The position numbers and the translations under genes are program-made. From assembly GCA_030446505.1 (NCBI GenBank), contig JAUJND010000013.1, positions 1 to 64,000 on the forward strand: a DNA stretch of 64,000 bases, given 5' to 3'. Below, piece by piece: positions 28,269-36,688 of this stretch. A model generated the notes under the pieces. It did no database searches and had not been told where the DNA came from. It worked only from the letters and a program-made list of their open reading frames with translations. The DNA is from Chroococcidiopsidaceae cyanobacterium YX2bin18. Lineage in GTDB: Bacteria; Cyanobacteriota; Cyanobacteriia; Cyanobacteriales; Chroococcidiopsidaceae. Each line of letters begins with the position of its first letter. Within the stretch, counting starts at the first letter, position 1.

Positions 28269-28799
28269 TTAAGGCGTTTTTGTAAATCCTAGATCTGTGC
28301 CAGTGCCTGCATGAACCAAAGCTAACTTTTCGTAACGTTGGGCGTGTTCAATTAGTTCTGCCGCTTCTGCATCGGAAACTTCACGGAGGCGTTTGGCAGG
28401 CACTCCAACAACGAGCGATCGCGGTGGTACGTCTTTAGTAACCACTGCTCCAGCACCGATGATGCTACCGCTTCCGACACGCACGCCATCCAACACTACG
28501 GCTCCAATCCCGACCAAGCTGCCTCGTTCAATGTAAGCTGAATGCACTACAGCACGATGTCCTACCGTGACATAATTTTCCAAAATCGTTGGCTTACCGG
28601 GATCGCCGTGCAAAATTGCTCCATCCTGAATATTGGTGCATTCTCCAATTTCAATTTGCTCCACATCTCCCCGGACAACTGCTCCATACCAAATATTGAC
28701 CCCCGCTGCTATTTTCACCCAGCCAATAACCACTGCATTTGGCGCAACAAAAGCAGCTAGAGAAAGGTCAGGGCAGGGTAAGTAAGATGCAGCAGACAC
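28269..28799 (-). CDS. Gamma carbonic anhydrase-like hexapeptide protein
   Basis: A left-handed beta-helix protein of 176 residues of the YrdA/CcmM-N type. Hexapeptide turns are seen through FVAPNAVVIGWVKIAAGVNI, WYGAVVRGDVEQIEIGECTN and GSLVGIGAVVLDGVRVGSGS. Zinc-ligand histidines are in ILHGDPGKP and YVTVGHRAVVHSA, as in gamma carbonic anhydrases. The C-terminus is a short helix. It lacks the RbcS-like repeats of CcmM, so it is not the carboxysome scaffold. The physiological substrate is uncertain; many members show no measurable anhydrase activity. Confidence 0.9.
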   Translation of the reverse strand: MSAASYLPCPDLSLAAFVAPNAVVIGWVKIAAGVNIWYGAVVRGDVEQIEIGECTNIQDGAILHGDPGKPTILENYVTVGHRAVVHSAYIERGSLVGIGAVVLDGVRVGSGSIIGAGAVVTKDVPPRSLVVGVPAKRLREVSDAEAAELIEHAQRYEKLALVHAGTGTDLGFTKTP

Positions 28800-28995
28800 G
28801 ATAGAATATCAGATATAGTACTTAGGATTGATTTAAATTTTGAGGTCGGCAACCGCAGCTGGTTACTTTTAGCAGAATATCACGGTGTAAGACCATCTGT
28901 TGGCGATGGTGATTCTAAAAGTGATAGGTTTTTAGAGCAATAATGTCAAAATTAAACATTGGTGCTGGTGACAGAAATATGCTGGTTCCTACTCC

Positions 28996-29505
28996 ATGAT
29001 GAATCCAGGCTTGCAGTACCCCATTTTTGGTCCAGAAATTCAGTGTCCCCACTGCCGCCAAACTGTTACGGCGCTGACGCTAACCGACACTTATCTGTGT
29101 CCACGTCATGGTGCATTTGAAGCTGATCCTCATACCGAAGAACTAATTCATCTCCAGTCGGGTCGTCACTGGCGACGTTGGAATAATGAGTGGTATCGGC
29201 AACACACGCACCCGGACGGAATTCGGTTTGAAATCCATGAAGCGTTAGATCGGCTTTATACTCAAGGATATCGAGCGACACGGGTAATTATTGCCCGACG
29301 CTACCAAGAATTGATTAGTGGTTATTTGGAGCGTAACACACCCTGGCGGGGGCAGTCGGAGCCTTCACGACCACGACTCTACGGCTTACCAGTAGAGTTT
29401 AGCCCCGAATCTAAAGAGGAACAATGCTGGGAAGTGATTAATTTTGACCTGGAAAAAGAACCTGGTGTACCCGTGCGCTATCCTTACTTCCGGCTGTTTG
29501 AGTAG
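28996..29505 (+). CDS. TIGR02652 family cyanobacterial protein
   Basis: A 169-residue protein of a family found almost only in cyanobacteria, function unknown. An N-terminal zinc-ribbon-like pair (CPHCRQTVT ... YLCPRHGAFEADP) is followed by HWRRWNNEWYRQHTHPDGIR, LDRLYTQGYRATRVIIARRY and a C-terminal LYGLPVEFSPE ... PYFRLFE. Cytoplasmic, with no membrane segment. The spacer to the next gene carries an 8-bp tandem repeat. Confidence 0.88.
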   Translation: MMNPGLQYPIFGPEIQCPHCRQTVTALTLTDTYLCPRHGAFEADPHTEELIHLQSGRHWRRWNNEWYRQHTHPDGIRFEIHEALDRLYTQGYRATRVIIARRYQELISGYLERNTPWRGQSEPSRPRLYGLPVEFSPESKEEQCWEVINFDLEKEPGVPVRYPYFRLFE

Positions 29506-29546
29506 GCAAAAGGTGAGAAGCTATAAAACTATCTCCCCTGCACCCC

Positions 29547-29577
29547 TGCTCCCTTGCTCCCTTGCTCCCTTGCTCCC
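29547..29577. repeat. 8-bp tandem repeat (TGCTCCCT) abutting a start codon
   Basis: Four head-to-tail units TGCTCCCT end exactly at the base before the ATG at 29578. No Shine-Dalgarno is visible, so the repeat replaces the usual ribosome-binding region. It is the same style of sequence as at 412-463. Confidence 0.85.
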
Positions 29578-30015
29578 ATGCATCACGCCTCAATTCGTAC
29601 TGCTGACATTCATCGCGCGATCGCCTTTTACGAACAGCTAGGATTTAGTGTTTGTGAACGCTTTACCACTGGCTACACTTTGGCTTGCTGGCTGGAAGGG
29701 CTTGGCGGACGCATTGAATTAATTCAAATTCCGCAACCAAATCCTGCTGCTGATACTTTTGAGGATGAGCATTATGTCGGCTACTACCATTTGTCGTTTG
29801 ATCTCACTGATGTAGCGCCGGAGTTACCTAGCTGGTTAACAGCCTTAAAAGAGCGATTTGCTGAAGCACAAAAGACCCAGCCAGAGCAGTACCAAACTTT
29901 AAAGGTGCTTTTGGAACCGACTCAACAGCAGATTGGCGATCGCGTGTATGAGGTTGCCTTCATTGCGGATGCTGATGGTTTACCACTCGAATTCATCCGA
30001 GTTTTAGATAATTAA
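29578..30015 (+). CDS. VOC / glyoxalase-superfamily protein
   Basis: A 145-residue protein of the vicinal-oxygen-chelate fold. The ATG at 29578 gives MHHASIRTADIHRAIAFYEQLGF, the canonical first module, with metal-ligand His near the start. EHYVGYYHLSFDLTDV opens the second module, and YEVAFIADADGLPLEFIRVL supplies the last ligand Glu. The longer frame upstream is made of the tandem repeat and is rejected. Substrate unknown. Same strand as TIGR02652 and cutA. Confidence 0.88.
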   Translation: MHHASIRTADIHRAIAFYEQLGFSVCERFTTGYTLACWLEGLGGRIELIQIPQPNPAADTFEDEHYVGYYHLSFDLTDVAPELPSWLTALKERFAEAQKTQPEQYQTLKVLLEPTQQQIGDRVYEVAFIADADGLPLEFIRVLDN

Positions 30016-30073
30016 ACTGAGCCTTTGTATCACTCACTCCGGCTTAAGGAAATCAGTTATATTGATTGCAAAA

Positions 30074-30409
30074 ATGGACAGTAATTCTAACCCTAGTGGC
30101 TATGGTGTGGTGTTAGTGACGGTTAGTTCAAGGGCAGAGGCAGAGGCGATCTCTACCTCCCTCGTTCAATCTCAGTTAGCTGCTTGCGTTAGTTTATTCC
30201 CTATACATTCTATTTATAGGTGGCAGGGCGAACTACACCAAGAACAAGAATGGCAGTTGCTAATTAAAACTGACTTAACCCAATTTCCGGCTTTGGCAAC
30301 CAAAATTCAAGAACTGCACTCCTATGAAGTGCCGGAAACTATAGCTCTTCCAATTGTTGCAGGTTCTCAACATTACCTTCAGTGGATTTCCGAGCAAGTG
30401 AAAGACTAA
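30074..30409 (+). CDS. cutA: Divalent cation tolerance protein CutA1
   Basis: CutA1 is a small trimeric ferredoxin-fold protein linked to copper and other divalent cations. The ATG at 30074 gives 111 residues: VVLVTVSSRAEAEAISTSLV, LAACVSLFPIHSIYRWQGEL, EWQLLIKTDLTQFPAL, ELHSYEVPETIALPI and YLQWISEQ. These are the family signatures (AACV, SxYxWxG, HPYxxPE-like HSYEVPE). Intact and convergent with the ferritin-like pair. Confidence 0.95.
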   Translation: MDSNSNPSGYGVVLVTVSSRAEAEAISTSLVQSQLAACVSLFPIHSIYRWQGELHQEQEWQLLIKTDLTQFPALATKIQELHSYEVPETIALPIVAGSQHYLQWISEQVKD

Positions 30410-30423
30410 ATTCGGTAAGTAAC

Positions 30424-31287
30424 TTACCACAATGCGCGAACTGGAGGAACTGGAACTGGAGTTGTGTTGCTGCTATCGACTGGAGTTGTATTACTGTTGT
30501 CGATAACCTGCTGGCTTACAGTCAAGATAGGACTTACTAAGGCTAGCACCTCATCGCTTGTAGCATAGCCATCGAAAGCTTCTGAGTCGAACGGAATCGG
30601 AGAACCATCGCGGTTCTCTTGATAAATGACCTCATCCTGATTTCTGATCCAGGGTCGGACATCGCTGCTAAGAAGAGCCTCTCTTAGGAAGCGGATGCCC
30701 GCAGCATGGCGAGCCTCTACACTATGAATTGCTAAGGCTGCCGCTAACACGGGTTTACCAGCTTCACCTGCTGCTAGTAAGTTTTGCACTTGCCCTTTAT
30801 AAGCTGCCACTCCCAGATCCTCAACGTACTGTCCGGCTAAGAGAAAATCTGTCGGATTAGCAAATGGGTCGCGGTTTAAGATCGCGCTGTAATTAGGGTT
30901 AGCTGGGATAGTAATCGCATCTGGATTGCCTCCTAGTGATGTCAATACAGCCGACAGGTCTGTAACGTGCTGTGCTTCGTCCTGTCCATAGGAAATAATC
31001 GCATCCTTAGCTACCTGGGGTGCAGTTGCCAATCCACCGCTCTGGGCTGCATCAACCGCACGCTGATAAAAATCAGCTTCCAGTTTTTTCAAAGTTAGGG
31101 CGTATTCAACAACTTGCTGGGGTGTAAGCACTGTACCCTGAGCATAAGCTGGTGTTGCTGTCGTTATCAGCAATATAAGGAGTAATACGAGCATTCTTCG
31201 CCCAATTGCTGCCATGCGACGAAGCATACTAGTGAAACTGCTAAAGCTTACAGCCATTTGCGCCGCCACTTTTAAAACGGTTTTCAT
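30424..31287 (-). CDS. Exported ferritin-like domain protein (Sec signal)
   Basis: A 287-residue protein with an N-terminal signal (RRMLVLLLILLITTATPAYA) and a four-helix ferritin-like domain of the Ferritin_2 type. Helices carry spaced Glu/His: VEYALTLKKLEADFYQRAVD, ISYGQDEAQHVTDLSAVLTS, LLAGQYVEDLGVAAYKGQV and LAIHSVEARHAAGIRFLREA. The ATG at 31287 has AGGAG seven to twelve bases upstream; longer frames are unlikely. The C-terminus is a Pro/Thr/Ser repeat (NTTPVDSSNTTPVPVPP). It is the second gene of a tandem pair; the first has a twin-arginine signal. Metal binding is likely, actual function unknown. Confidence 0.85.
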   Translation of the reverse strand: MKTVLKVAAQMAVSFSSFTSMLRRMAAIGRRMLVLLLILLITTATPAYAQGTVLTPQQVVEYALTLKKLEADFYQRAVDAAQSGGLATAPQVAKDAIISYGQDEAQHVTDLSAVLTSLGGNPDAITIPANPNYSAILNRDPFANPTDFLLAGQYVEDLGVAAYKGQVQNLLAAGEAGKPVLAAALAIHSVEARHAAGIRFLREALLSSDVRPWIRNQDEVIYQENRDGSPIPFDSEAFDGYATSDEVLALVSPILTVSQQVIDNSNTTPVDSSNTTPVPVPPVRALW

Positions 31288-31306
31288 CTTTAAGTAACTC
31301 CTATAG

Positions 31307-32028
31307 TTAAGCGACGAGTTCGCCATTAATGGGGTTGTTTAATACATTTAATGAGCCGACAATTGCCACAATTTGTTTAGGCGTGTACAACTCATCGTAA
31401 GCCCGTCCCTTAACCGGATTTAGGTCGGTGATTAAATCAGCGTCATTCACAGCGCGATCGCCATCAGGTTCCGTCGTAGTTCGCTCTAGCAGCGCTCTTA
31501 CGCCTGCCGTGTGACGAGCTTCAACAGACACAATCGAACCAGCGCAAGTAGGTAAGTCGGGTTTTCAGGCTTGGTCCCGCGCCGTTATAAGCGTGTACAC
31601 CCATATCTTCTAAAGTGACAGCTGTATTCAAGATTTTATTGCGGTCACTCATCAAGGCAGCTACACCAGATTTGTTAAAACTGAGGTCTGATGATTTAAA
31701 TGAGGCATTTTTGCCTAGTACATCCCGAAGAAATTTTACATGAGCAGTTTCATGGGAACCCAAGGCTTTGATATATTCGAGTTCTTTGCCATCGCTAATC
31801 TTGTCGGACTTTACTGGCTGCATAGAAGGCGGCTTCTAATTCCTCTAGCAACAAGGCAAAGTTGAGAATACCATCGTCGTCAGGATTAAATGTCAGGGCT
31901 TTAGCGCGTCTGCTGGATCGGGCATTTAGCGCTTTAGGCAAGGATGCGATCGCTGCTGTGCCAATACCGTAAATACCCCATTTCAGCAGGGTTCGCCGCG
32001 ATGCAGAAGATAACTTCCTTGTCTCCAT
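31307..32028 (-). pseudogene. Twin-arginine-exported ferritin-like domain protein, frameshifted
   Basis: The protein starts METRKLSSASRRTLLKWGIY with the Tat motif SRRTLLK, then a hydrophobic core and LLLEELEAAFYAASKV. A frame change near 31810 leads to YIKALGSHETAHVKFLRDVL and LEDMGVHAYNGAG. A second change near 31540 leads to SVEARHTAGVRALLERT and the end ELYTPKQIVAIVGSLN. Repair gives a protein of about 240 residues of the Ferritin_2 type, paralogous to the gene 20 bp downstream. Tat export suggests that the metal centre was loaded in the cytoplasm. As read, it is disrupted by two indels. Confidence 0.85.
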
Positions 32029-32223
32029 GTTGATGTCTCTCTAAAATAGTACGCCTTCCATCTACTGGTTGGTAGTACAGAATCATCGCTTTGTGATTAA
32101 CTTCTTAGTTGCCTACCAATCGAAATCAGGCTTAGGCATTAGTTTTGCTCCACCTAATGCTCATTTCATCGCCCGTTTTGCTAAAGACACAATACACGTG
32201 CTTGAACAATTCAGCAGTTGGCT

Positions 32224-32620
32224 AATAAGGCATTGCTGAAAAAACGAATCATTGAGTATTGAAATACCTACAGTACGAGCTTGAAGCCGTCTGCTTAATT
32301 AGCAGTGCCTTATTTCTGTTGCGGAGTCCACATTGTTGGAGATTGTGGATGTAAATACTTTGGAATCTACACGTTGCCCTAGATGTGGACATTGCGAACT
32401 ATATAAATCACCAAAAAAGATTAACGTTATCTATATAGTGTATCTACCGAAATTCCACTGAAAAATTTGGGGGAATCGACGGGAAGCAGCCAAGCTTTTC
32501 AGTAGATATACGGTTGTTGAAAATAGAGCTTCCTACTTCGGTAATCGGTAAACAGCTAGCTGGCACTTCTCGAAAGCATATTCCAAATTCCCGATTACTT
32601 TATTTCAGTAATGCCTTAAC
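32224..32620. repeat. Inverted-repeat-bounded non-autonomous element or IS remnant
   Basis: TAAGGCATTGCTGAAA at the left (32226) is matched in inverse by TTTCAGTAATGCCTTA at 32605-32620, and a third inverted unit TTAGCAGTGCCTTATT lies at 32299-32314. The structure suggests one MITE of about 90 bp (32224-32314) nested in, or beside, a 397-bp element. Between them a short frame on the plus strand reads LESTRCPRCGHCELYK, a zinc-ribbon-like start of a transposase that soon stops. The end GGCATTGCTGAA resembles the IS1-copy end GGCGTTGCTGAA at 6166. Confidence 0.55.
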
Positions 32621-32685
32621 AAGAATAATTCTTAAAACAACTTTTCTCTAAATTCAACCAGTGTTCAGTTTGGTAGGGCGTTAGC

Positions 32686-32779
32686 TATAGCAAGCTGATT
32701 TGATTTGTGGAATGGGCATCCTGCCTGTCCAGGAACCAGAAGCCTGCACCACATCCATAAATGAAATAGGACTACTATA
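32686..32779. repeat. MITE-like repeat, copy 3 of 3 (94 bp)
   Basis: Begins TATAGCAAGCTGATTTGATT, ends GGACTACTATA, with the long inner variant (CCAGGAACCAGAAGCC). Same family as 7022-7110 and 25350-25441. It lies upstream of the outer-membrane protein gene. Confidence 0.85.
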
Positions 32780-33087
32780 GTTGCTTATATCTTAGGAGGT
32801 AGAGTAAAGATGTATTTCCTCCTACTTATAATTTTAGCTAAATTTGGATTTGAATTTATTTAACTCAATAAAGTTCAAGTGTGTGACACCTTTTAAAGCG
32901 TCTAATAAAAGCGGTAGTCATATAACTTAGTTGCTAATAATTTTGGCTTTCAAAAACTTAGGATATACCTGTAATCAGCATAATTACTGAGTAAACAAAA
33001 GCAATAATTTATCAAGCTAATTCGGAACTTTTTAAAGAAGTTATTCGACTTTAAATATGTAAGCAAAGACAAATTAACTTAAATATT

Positions 33088-33621
33088 ATGAAACGCTTTT
33101 TGAAGTCTGCTGTTACAGTTTCTACTTTGTCTGCTTTAGTAATTGCTCCTGTTTTTATGTCAGCAGGTGAAGCCTCTGCAAGACCTACAGGTACTAATGC
33201 TAGCTATTTAGGTGCTGGTATTTCTATTAGCGCTACTAACAATGGAAAAACTAGTGATGATGCTGGATTTGGTGGGAATATCCAAGGTCGCGTTGCTATT
33301 CCAAACACACCAATTTCTGCTAGAGGTGCAATCCTATTTAACGATCAAACAAGTGCAATAATGCCGATTGTTTCCTACGATGTGCCAGTTACAAATAACG
33401 CCAACGTTTATCTTGGAGCTGGTTACTCTTTTGTAGAAGAAGATGGAGAACTAAGTCCTTTAGGCAGTAAAGATGCAGTTGTATTAACAACTGGTGTTGA
33501 AGCTGAAGTCAGGAGAAATATCGTTCTTTACGGTGACGCTAAGTTAGGAATTGATGCCTATGAAGATAGCTCAGGTTCTGCTGTTAGCTTTCAATTAGGT
33601 GCAGCATACCGCTTCAATTAA
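33088..33621 (+). CDS. Small outer-membrane beta-barrel protein
   Basis: A 177-residue exported protein. The signal sequence FLKSAVTVSTLSALVIAPVF is followed by alternating polar/apolar strands (ASYLGAGISISATNN, GNIQGRVAIPNTPISARGAI, NANVYLGAGYSFVEEDG, IVLYGDAKLGIDA) and an aromatic C-terminus FQLGAAYRFN typical of an eight-stranded outer-membrane barrel. The upstream region is long and AT-rich with a MITE. A strong terminator follows, so it is monocistronic. Function is not assignable. Confidence 0.85.
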   Translation: MKRFLKSAVTVSTLSALVIAPVFMSAGEASARPTGTNASYLGAGISISATNNGKTSDDAGFGGNIQGRVAIPNTPISARGAILFNDQTSAIMPIVSYDVPVTNNANVYLGAGYSFVEEDGELSPLGSKDAVVLTTGVEAEVRRNIVLYGDAKLGIDAYEDSSGSAVSFQLGAAYRFN

Positions 33622-33720
33622 ATCTAAAGGTGTTTTTGCGAGAAATAAAAGCAAATTAATCGCAAACTGCCTTACGGCTAAGAAATCTAACTAGTGACGG
33701 GTTAGCTTTAATTACTAATT

Positions 33721-33766
33721 GCTGGGGTTGTCCACTGTTACATAGGTGGTAAACCCCAGCTTTTTT
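33721..33766 (+). terminator. Intrinsic terminator after the outer-membrane barrel gene
   Basis: GCTGGGGTT (33721-33729) pairs with AACCCCAGC (33752-33760), a perfect 9-bp stem, followed by six T residues. It lies 100 bp after the stop at 33621. Confidence 0.88.
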
Positions 33767-33893
33767 ATCGTGTTAAAATCGAGATATTCATCAGTATCCC
33801 GACTGTATTACCGTGATTTATGCAACCGACTGGGGTATTTATAATTTACCCGGACGGCGATGAATACCTTGTTAAAATTCCTTTACAACTCCA

Positions 33894-35924
33894 ATGGTGA
33901 AATCTTCAACTCCTACTTCTACACGTAAACCTTCTAAGGTAGAAGGTTTAAAAGAACGCAGTAATTTTTTGCGTGAACCTGTTGCAACCGAGCTACTTCA
34001 GGACACGAATCACTTTACAGAAGACGCAGTTCAAATTCTGAAGTTTCACGGATCTTACCAGCAGGATAACCGAGATAATCGGGCTAAGGGGCAGGAGAAG
34101 GATTACCAGTTCATGCTGCGAACTAAAAATCCTGGTGGATTTGTACCGCCTCAGCTGTATCTTACTTTAGACAAGCTGGCAGGCGTTTACGGCAATCAGA
34201 CGTTGCGAGTTACCACCAGGCAAGGGTTTCAGATGCATGGGATTTTGAAGAAAAATCTTAAAAGCGCGATCGCAGAGATCCTGAAAAATATGGGTTCGAC
34301 GCTGGCGGCTTGCGGTGATGTTAGCCGGAATGTTATGGCTCCTCCAGCGCCGTTTAAGAATCAACCTGAGTATCAATACGCTTGGGAGTATGCCCAAAAT
34401 ATTGCTGACCTACTGACACCGCAAACGGGTGCTTATTACGAACTTTGGCTAGATGGGGAAAAGGCAATTAGTGCTGAAGAAGACCCCAAGGTGAAGGAAG
34501 CACGGCAGCGCAACGGTACAGGAACCATCATTCATGATAACCCAGAGCCAATTTATGGCACTTACTATCTGCCCCGCAAGTTTAAGTGTGCTGTAACAGT
34601 GCCGGGGGATAATTCGGTTGATTTGTTTTCTCAAGACCTCAGTTTGGTAGTAATTACCAATGATCAGAAACTAGAGGGATTTAATGTTTATGCTGGTGGG
34701 GGATTGGGGCGGACACACAACAAAGAAGAGACGTTTGCACGGCTGGCTGATCCGATTTGTTATGTGGCGAAGGATGATGTTTACGAAATAGTTAAGGCAA
34801 TTGTAGCGGCGCAACGAGATTATGGCGATCGCACTGATCGTCGTCACGCTCGCTTGAAATACCTAATCCACGATTGGGGCGTTGATAAGTTCCGGTCGAT
34901 GGTAGAGGAATACTTTGGCAAACCCCTAGAACCTTTCAAGTCGCTGCCAGAATTTAATTACGAAGACTTCTTGGGTTGGCAGGAACAGGGAGATGGCAAG
35001 CTATTCCTGGGCATCTCAGTTGAAAATGGGCGAGTGAAGGATGAAGGCTCTTTGCAACTGCGAACCGCACTACGAGAAATTGTGCAGCAGTTTAATTTAC
35101 CGATCCGCCTGACACCGCATCACAACGTAATTTTCTACGACATTGAACCGGAAAAGCGCGGAGCTATTCAAGAAATTCTGAATCGCTGCGGTGTTCAAAC
35201 TGATCCAAACGCAATTAACTCTTTAGTACGGTATTCAATGGCTTGTCCGGCGATGCCTACTTGCGGCTTGGCAATTACTGAATCAGAAAGGGTGATGCCT
35301 AGCGTTTTGAAACGAATTGAAACGCTGCTGGATAAAGTAGGTTTGGAGCAGGAGCATTTTATTGTGCGGATGACAGGCTGTCCCAATGGCTGCGCTCGTC
35401 CTTACCTAGCGGAACTGGGTTTTGTGGGTAGCGCCCCCGAAGCTTATCAAGTTTGGTTGGGAGCTTCGCCGGCTCAAACAAGGCTAGCATTACCTTATAT
35501 GGAACGTCTGCACATCAATGACCTGGAAACTCAACTAGAGCCGATTTTTGTCTACTTCAAGCAGTCACGCGACTCTGAAGAAAGCTTTGGAGATTTTTGT
35601 GATCGCGTTGGTTTTGATGCCATCCGGGAATTTGCGACTAACTACGAGTCTCAAACCGCTGCTGCGGCAGACATAACAGATGATAGTGATGGTTTAGTAG
35701 AAGCGATCGCTGACTCTACTACTGCTGAAATTACAGACGAAAGTAATGGCATAGTAGCAATCGCCAATACTACTACAGCAAGTAGTAAAAAGCGTAATCG
35801 CATCAGCGTTCCAGATCAAGTTTATGCACGGTTGAAGGATACTGCTCTTTCTCAAGGTAAGCCAATTACTCAGATTGTGAATGAGGCATTGGCAGCTTAT
35901 TTACAAGCGCAATCAAATTCCTAA
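33894..35924 (+). CDS. sir: Ferredoxin-sulfite reductase with ribbon-helix-helix-like tail
   Basis: Sir reduces sulfite to sulfide with ferredoxin, using siroheme and a [4Fe-4S] cluster. The 676-residue frame is intact. The two nitrite/sulfite reductase repeats are visible ([62 protein letters not shown]-like [14 protein letters not shown]). Cluster cysteines are at about 451, 457, 496 and 500 ([21 protein letters not shown]). After the enzyme ends near 585 there is a linker with two imperfect copies of an acidic unit ([29 protein letters not shown]). It is followed by a basic tail [20 protein letters not shown] + [13 protein letters not shown] (about 636-670) that has the pattern of a ribbon-helix-helix DNA-binding domain. 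Confidence 0.95.
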   Translation: MVKSSTPTSTRKPSKVEGLKERSNFLREPVATELLQDTNHFTEDAVQILKFHGSYQQDNRDNRAKGQEKDYQFMLRTKNPGGFVPPQLYLTLDKLAGVYGNQTLRVTTRQGFQMHGILKKNLKSAIAEILKNMGSTLAACGDVSRNVMAPPAPFKNQPEYQYAWEYAQNIADLLTPQTGAYYELWLDGEKAISAEEDPKVKEARQRNGTGTIIHDNPEPIYGTYYLPRKFKCAVTVPGDNSVDLFSQDLSLVVITNDQKLEGFNVYAGGGLGRTHNKEETFARLADPICYVAKDDVYEIVKAIVAAQRDYGDRTDRRHARLKYLIHDWGVDKFRSMVEEYFGKPLEPFKSLPEFNYEDFLGWQEQGDGKLFLGISVENGRVKDEGSLQLRTALREIVQQFNLPIRLTPHHNVIFYDIEPEKRGAIQEILNRCGVQTDPNAINSLVRYSMACPAMPTCGLAITESERVMPSVLKRIETLLDKVGLEQEHFIVRMTGCPNGCARPYLAELGFVGSAPEAYQVWLGASPAQTRLALPYMERLHINDLETQLEPIFVYFKQSRDSEESFGDFCDRVGFDAIREFATNYESQTAAAADITDDSDGLVEAIADSTTAEITDESNGIVAIANTTTASSKKRNRISVPDQVYARLKDTALSQGKPITQIVNEALAAYLQAQSNS

Positions 35925-35926
35925 CT

Positions 35927-36649
35927 TTGAAGCGCTCAAATCAACTGCAACGATTAGCGATCGCTCCCGATCAACTGCAAAATAAGCAAATTTTGCTGAC
36001 AACCCAGCAACAGCACTACCTGGGTAATGTTTTGCGGTTGCGACAGGGCGATCATTTTATTGCTATGGATGGACAGGGGCAATGGTGGCTGGCTAAATTA
36101 GAGGCAAGCCAAGCACAAATTTTAGAGTCAATTTCGGTACAAACTGAGTTGCCAATATCTCTGACGCTGATGGGGGCGCTACCAAAAGGACATGGATTTG
36201 ATGAAGTGGTGCGCTCTTGCACTGTGTTAGGAGTGACTTGCTTCGCGCCCGTAATCAGCGATCGCACCTTGCTTAATCCCAGTCCCCAAAAACAAGAGCG
36301 CTGGCGGCGCATCGCTAAAGAAGCTGCTGAGCAATCAGAACGCTCTGTTGTACCTGCTATCTTAGAACCAGTTTCATTTGCCACTGCTATTTCCGAGAAT
36401 ACTGCCAATTATCGCTATCTTTGCGTTGCTCGCGGCAGTTACCCTCATTTAAAAGACATAATTAATTCCGGAGCAGAAATATCTGATATTTTGATAGCCA
36501 TAGGTCCAGAGGGGGGATGGACAGAATCTGAAGTGGAGTGGGCAATTCAAGCTGGATTTCAGCCCGTTTCTTTAGGTCGTCGGATACTCAGAGCAGTTAC
36601 AGCTCCAGTTGTTGCCTTGTCACTTATTGCCGCTACCTTTGAAAAATGA
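35927..36649 (+). CDS. rsmE: 16S rRNA (uracil1498-N3)-methyltransferase
   Basis: RsmE is a SPOUT-class methyltransferase that modifies U1498 of 16S rRNA. The 240-residue frame begins with TTG at 35927, only two bases after the sir stop; no ATG precedes the conserved N-terminus, so a TTG start with translational coupling to sir is likely. Family features are HYLGNVLRLRQGD, RTLLNPSPQKQERWRRIAKE, EQSERSVVPAI, and the knot/SAM motifs LIAIGPEGGWTESEVEWAI and LGRRILRAVTAPVVALSLI. Intact. Confidence 0.94.
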   Translation: MKRSNQLQRLAIAPDQLQNKQILLTTQQQHYLGNVLRLRQGDHFIAMDGQGQWWLAKLEASQAQILESISVQTELPISLTLMGALPKGHGFDEVVRSCTVLGVTCFAPVISDRTLLNPSPQKQERWRRIAKEAAEQSERSVVPAILEPVSFATAISENTANYRYLCVARGSYPHLKDIINSGAEISDILIAIGPEGGWTESEVEWAIQAGFQPVSLGRRILRAVTAPVVALSLIAATFEK

Positions 36650-36688
36650 AGTAGGTACCGAAAGAAGTATTTTCAATGCCCCTAAGTC

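Noticed and set aside
28269-28799. CcmM carboxysome scaffold
   Set aside because: Only the hexapeptide domain is present; there are no RbcS-like repeats and the length is that of YrdA-type proteins.
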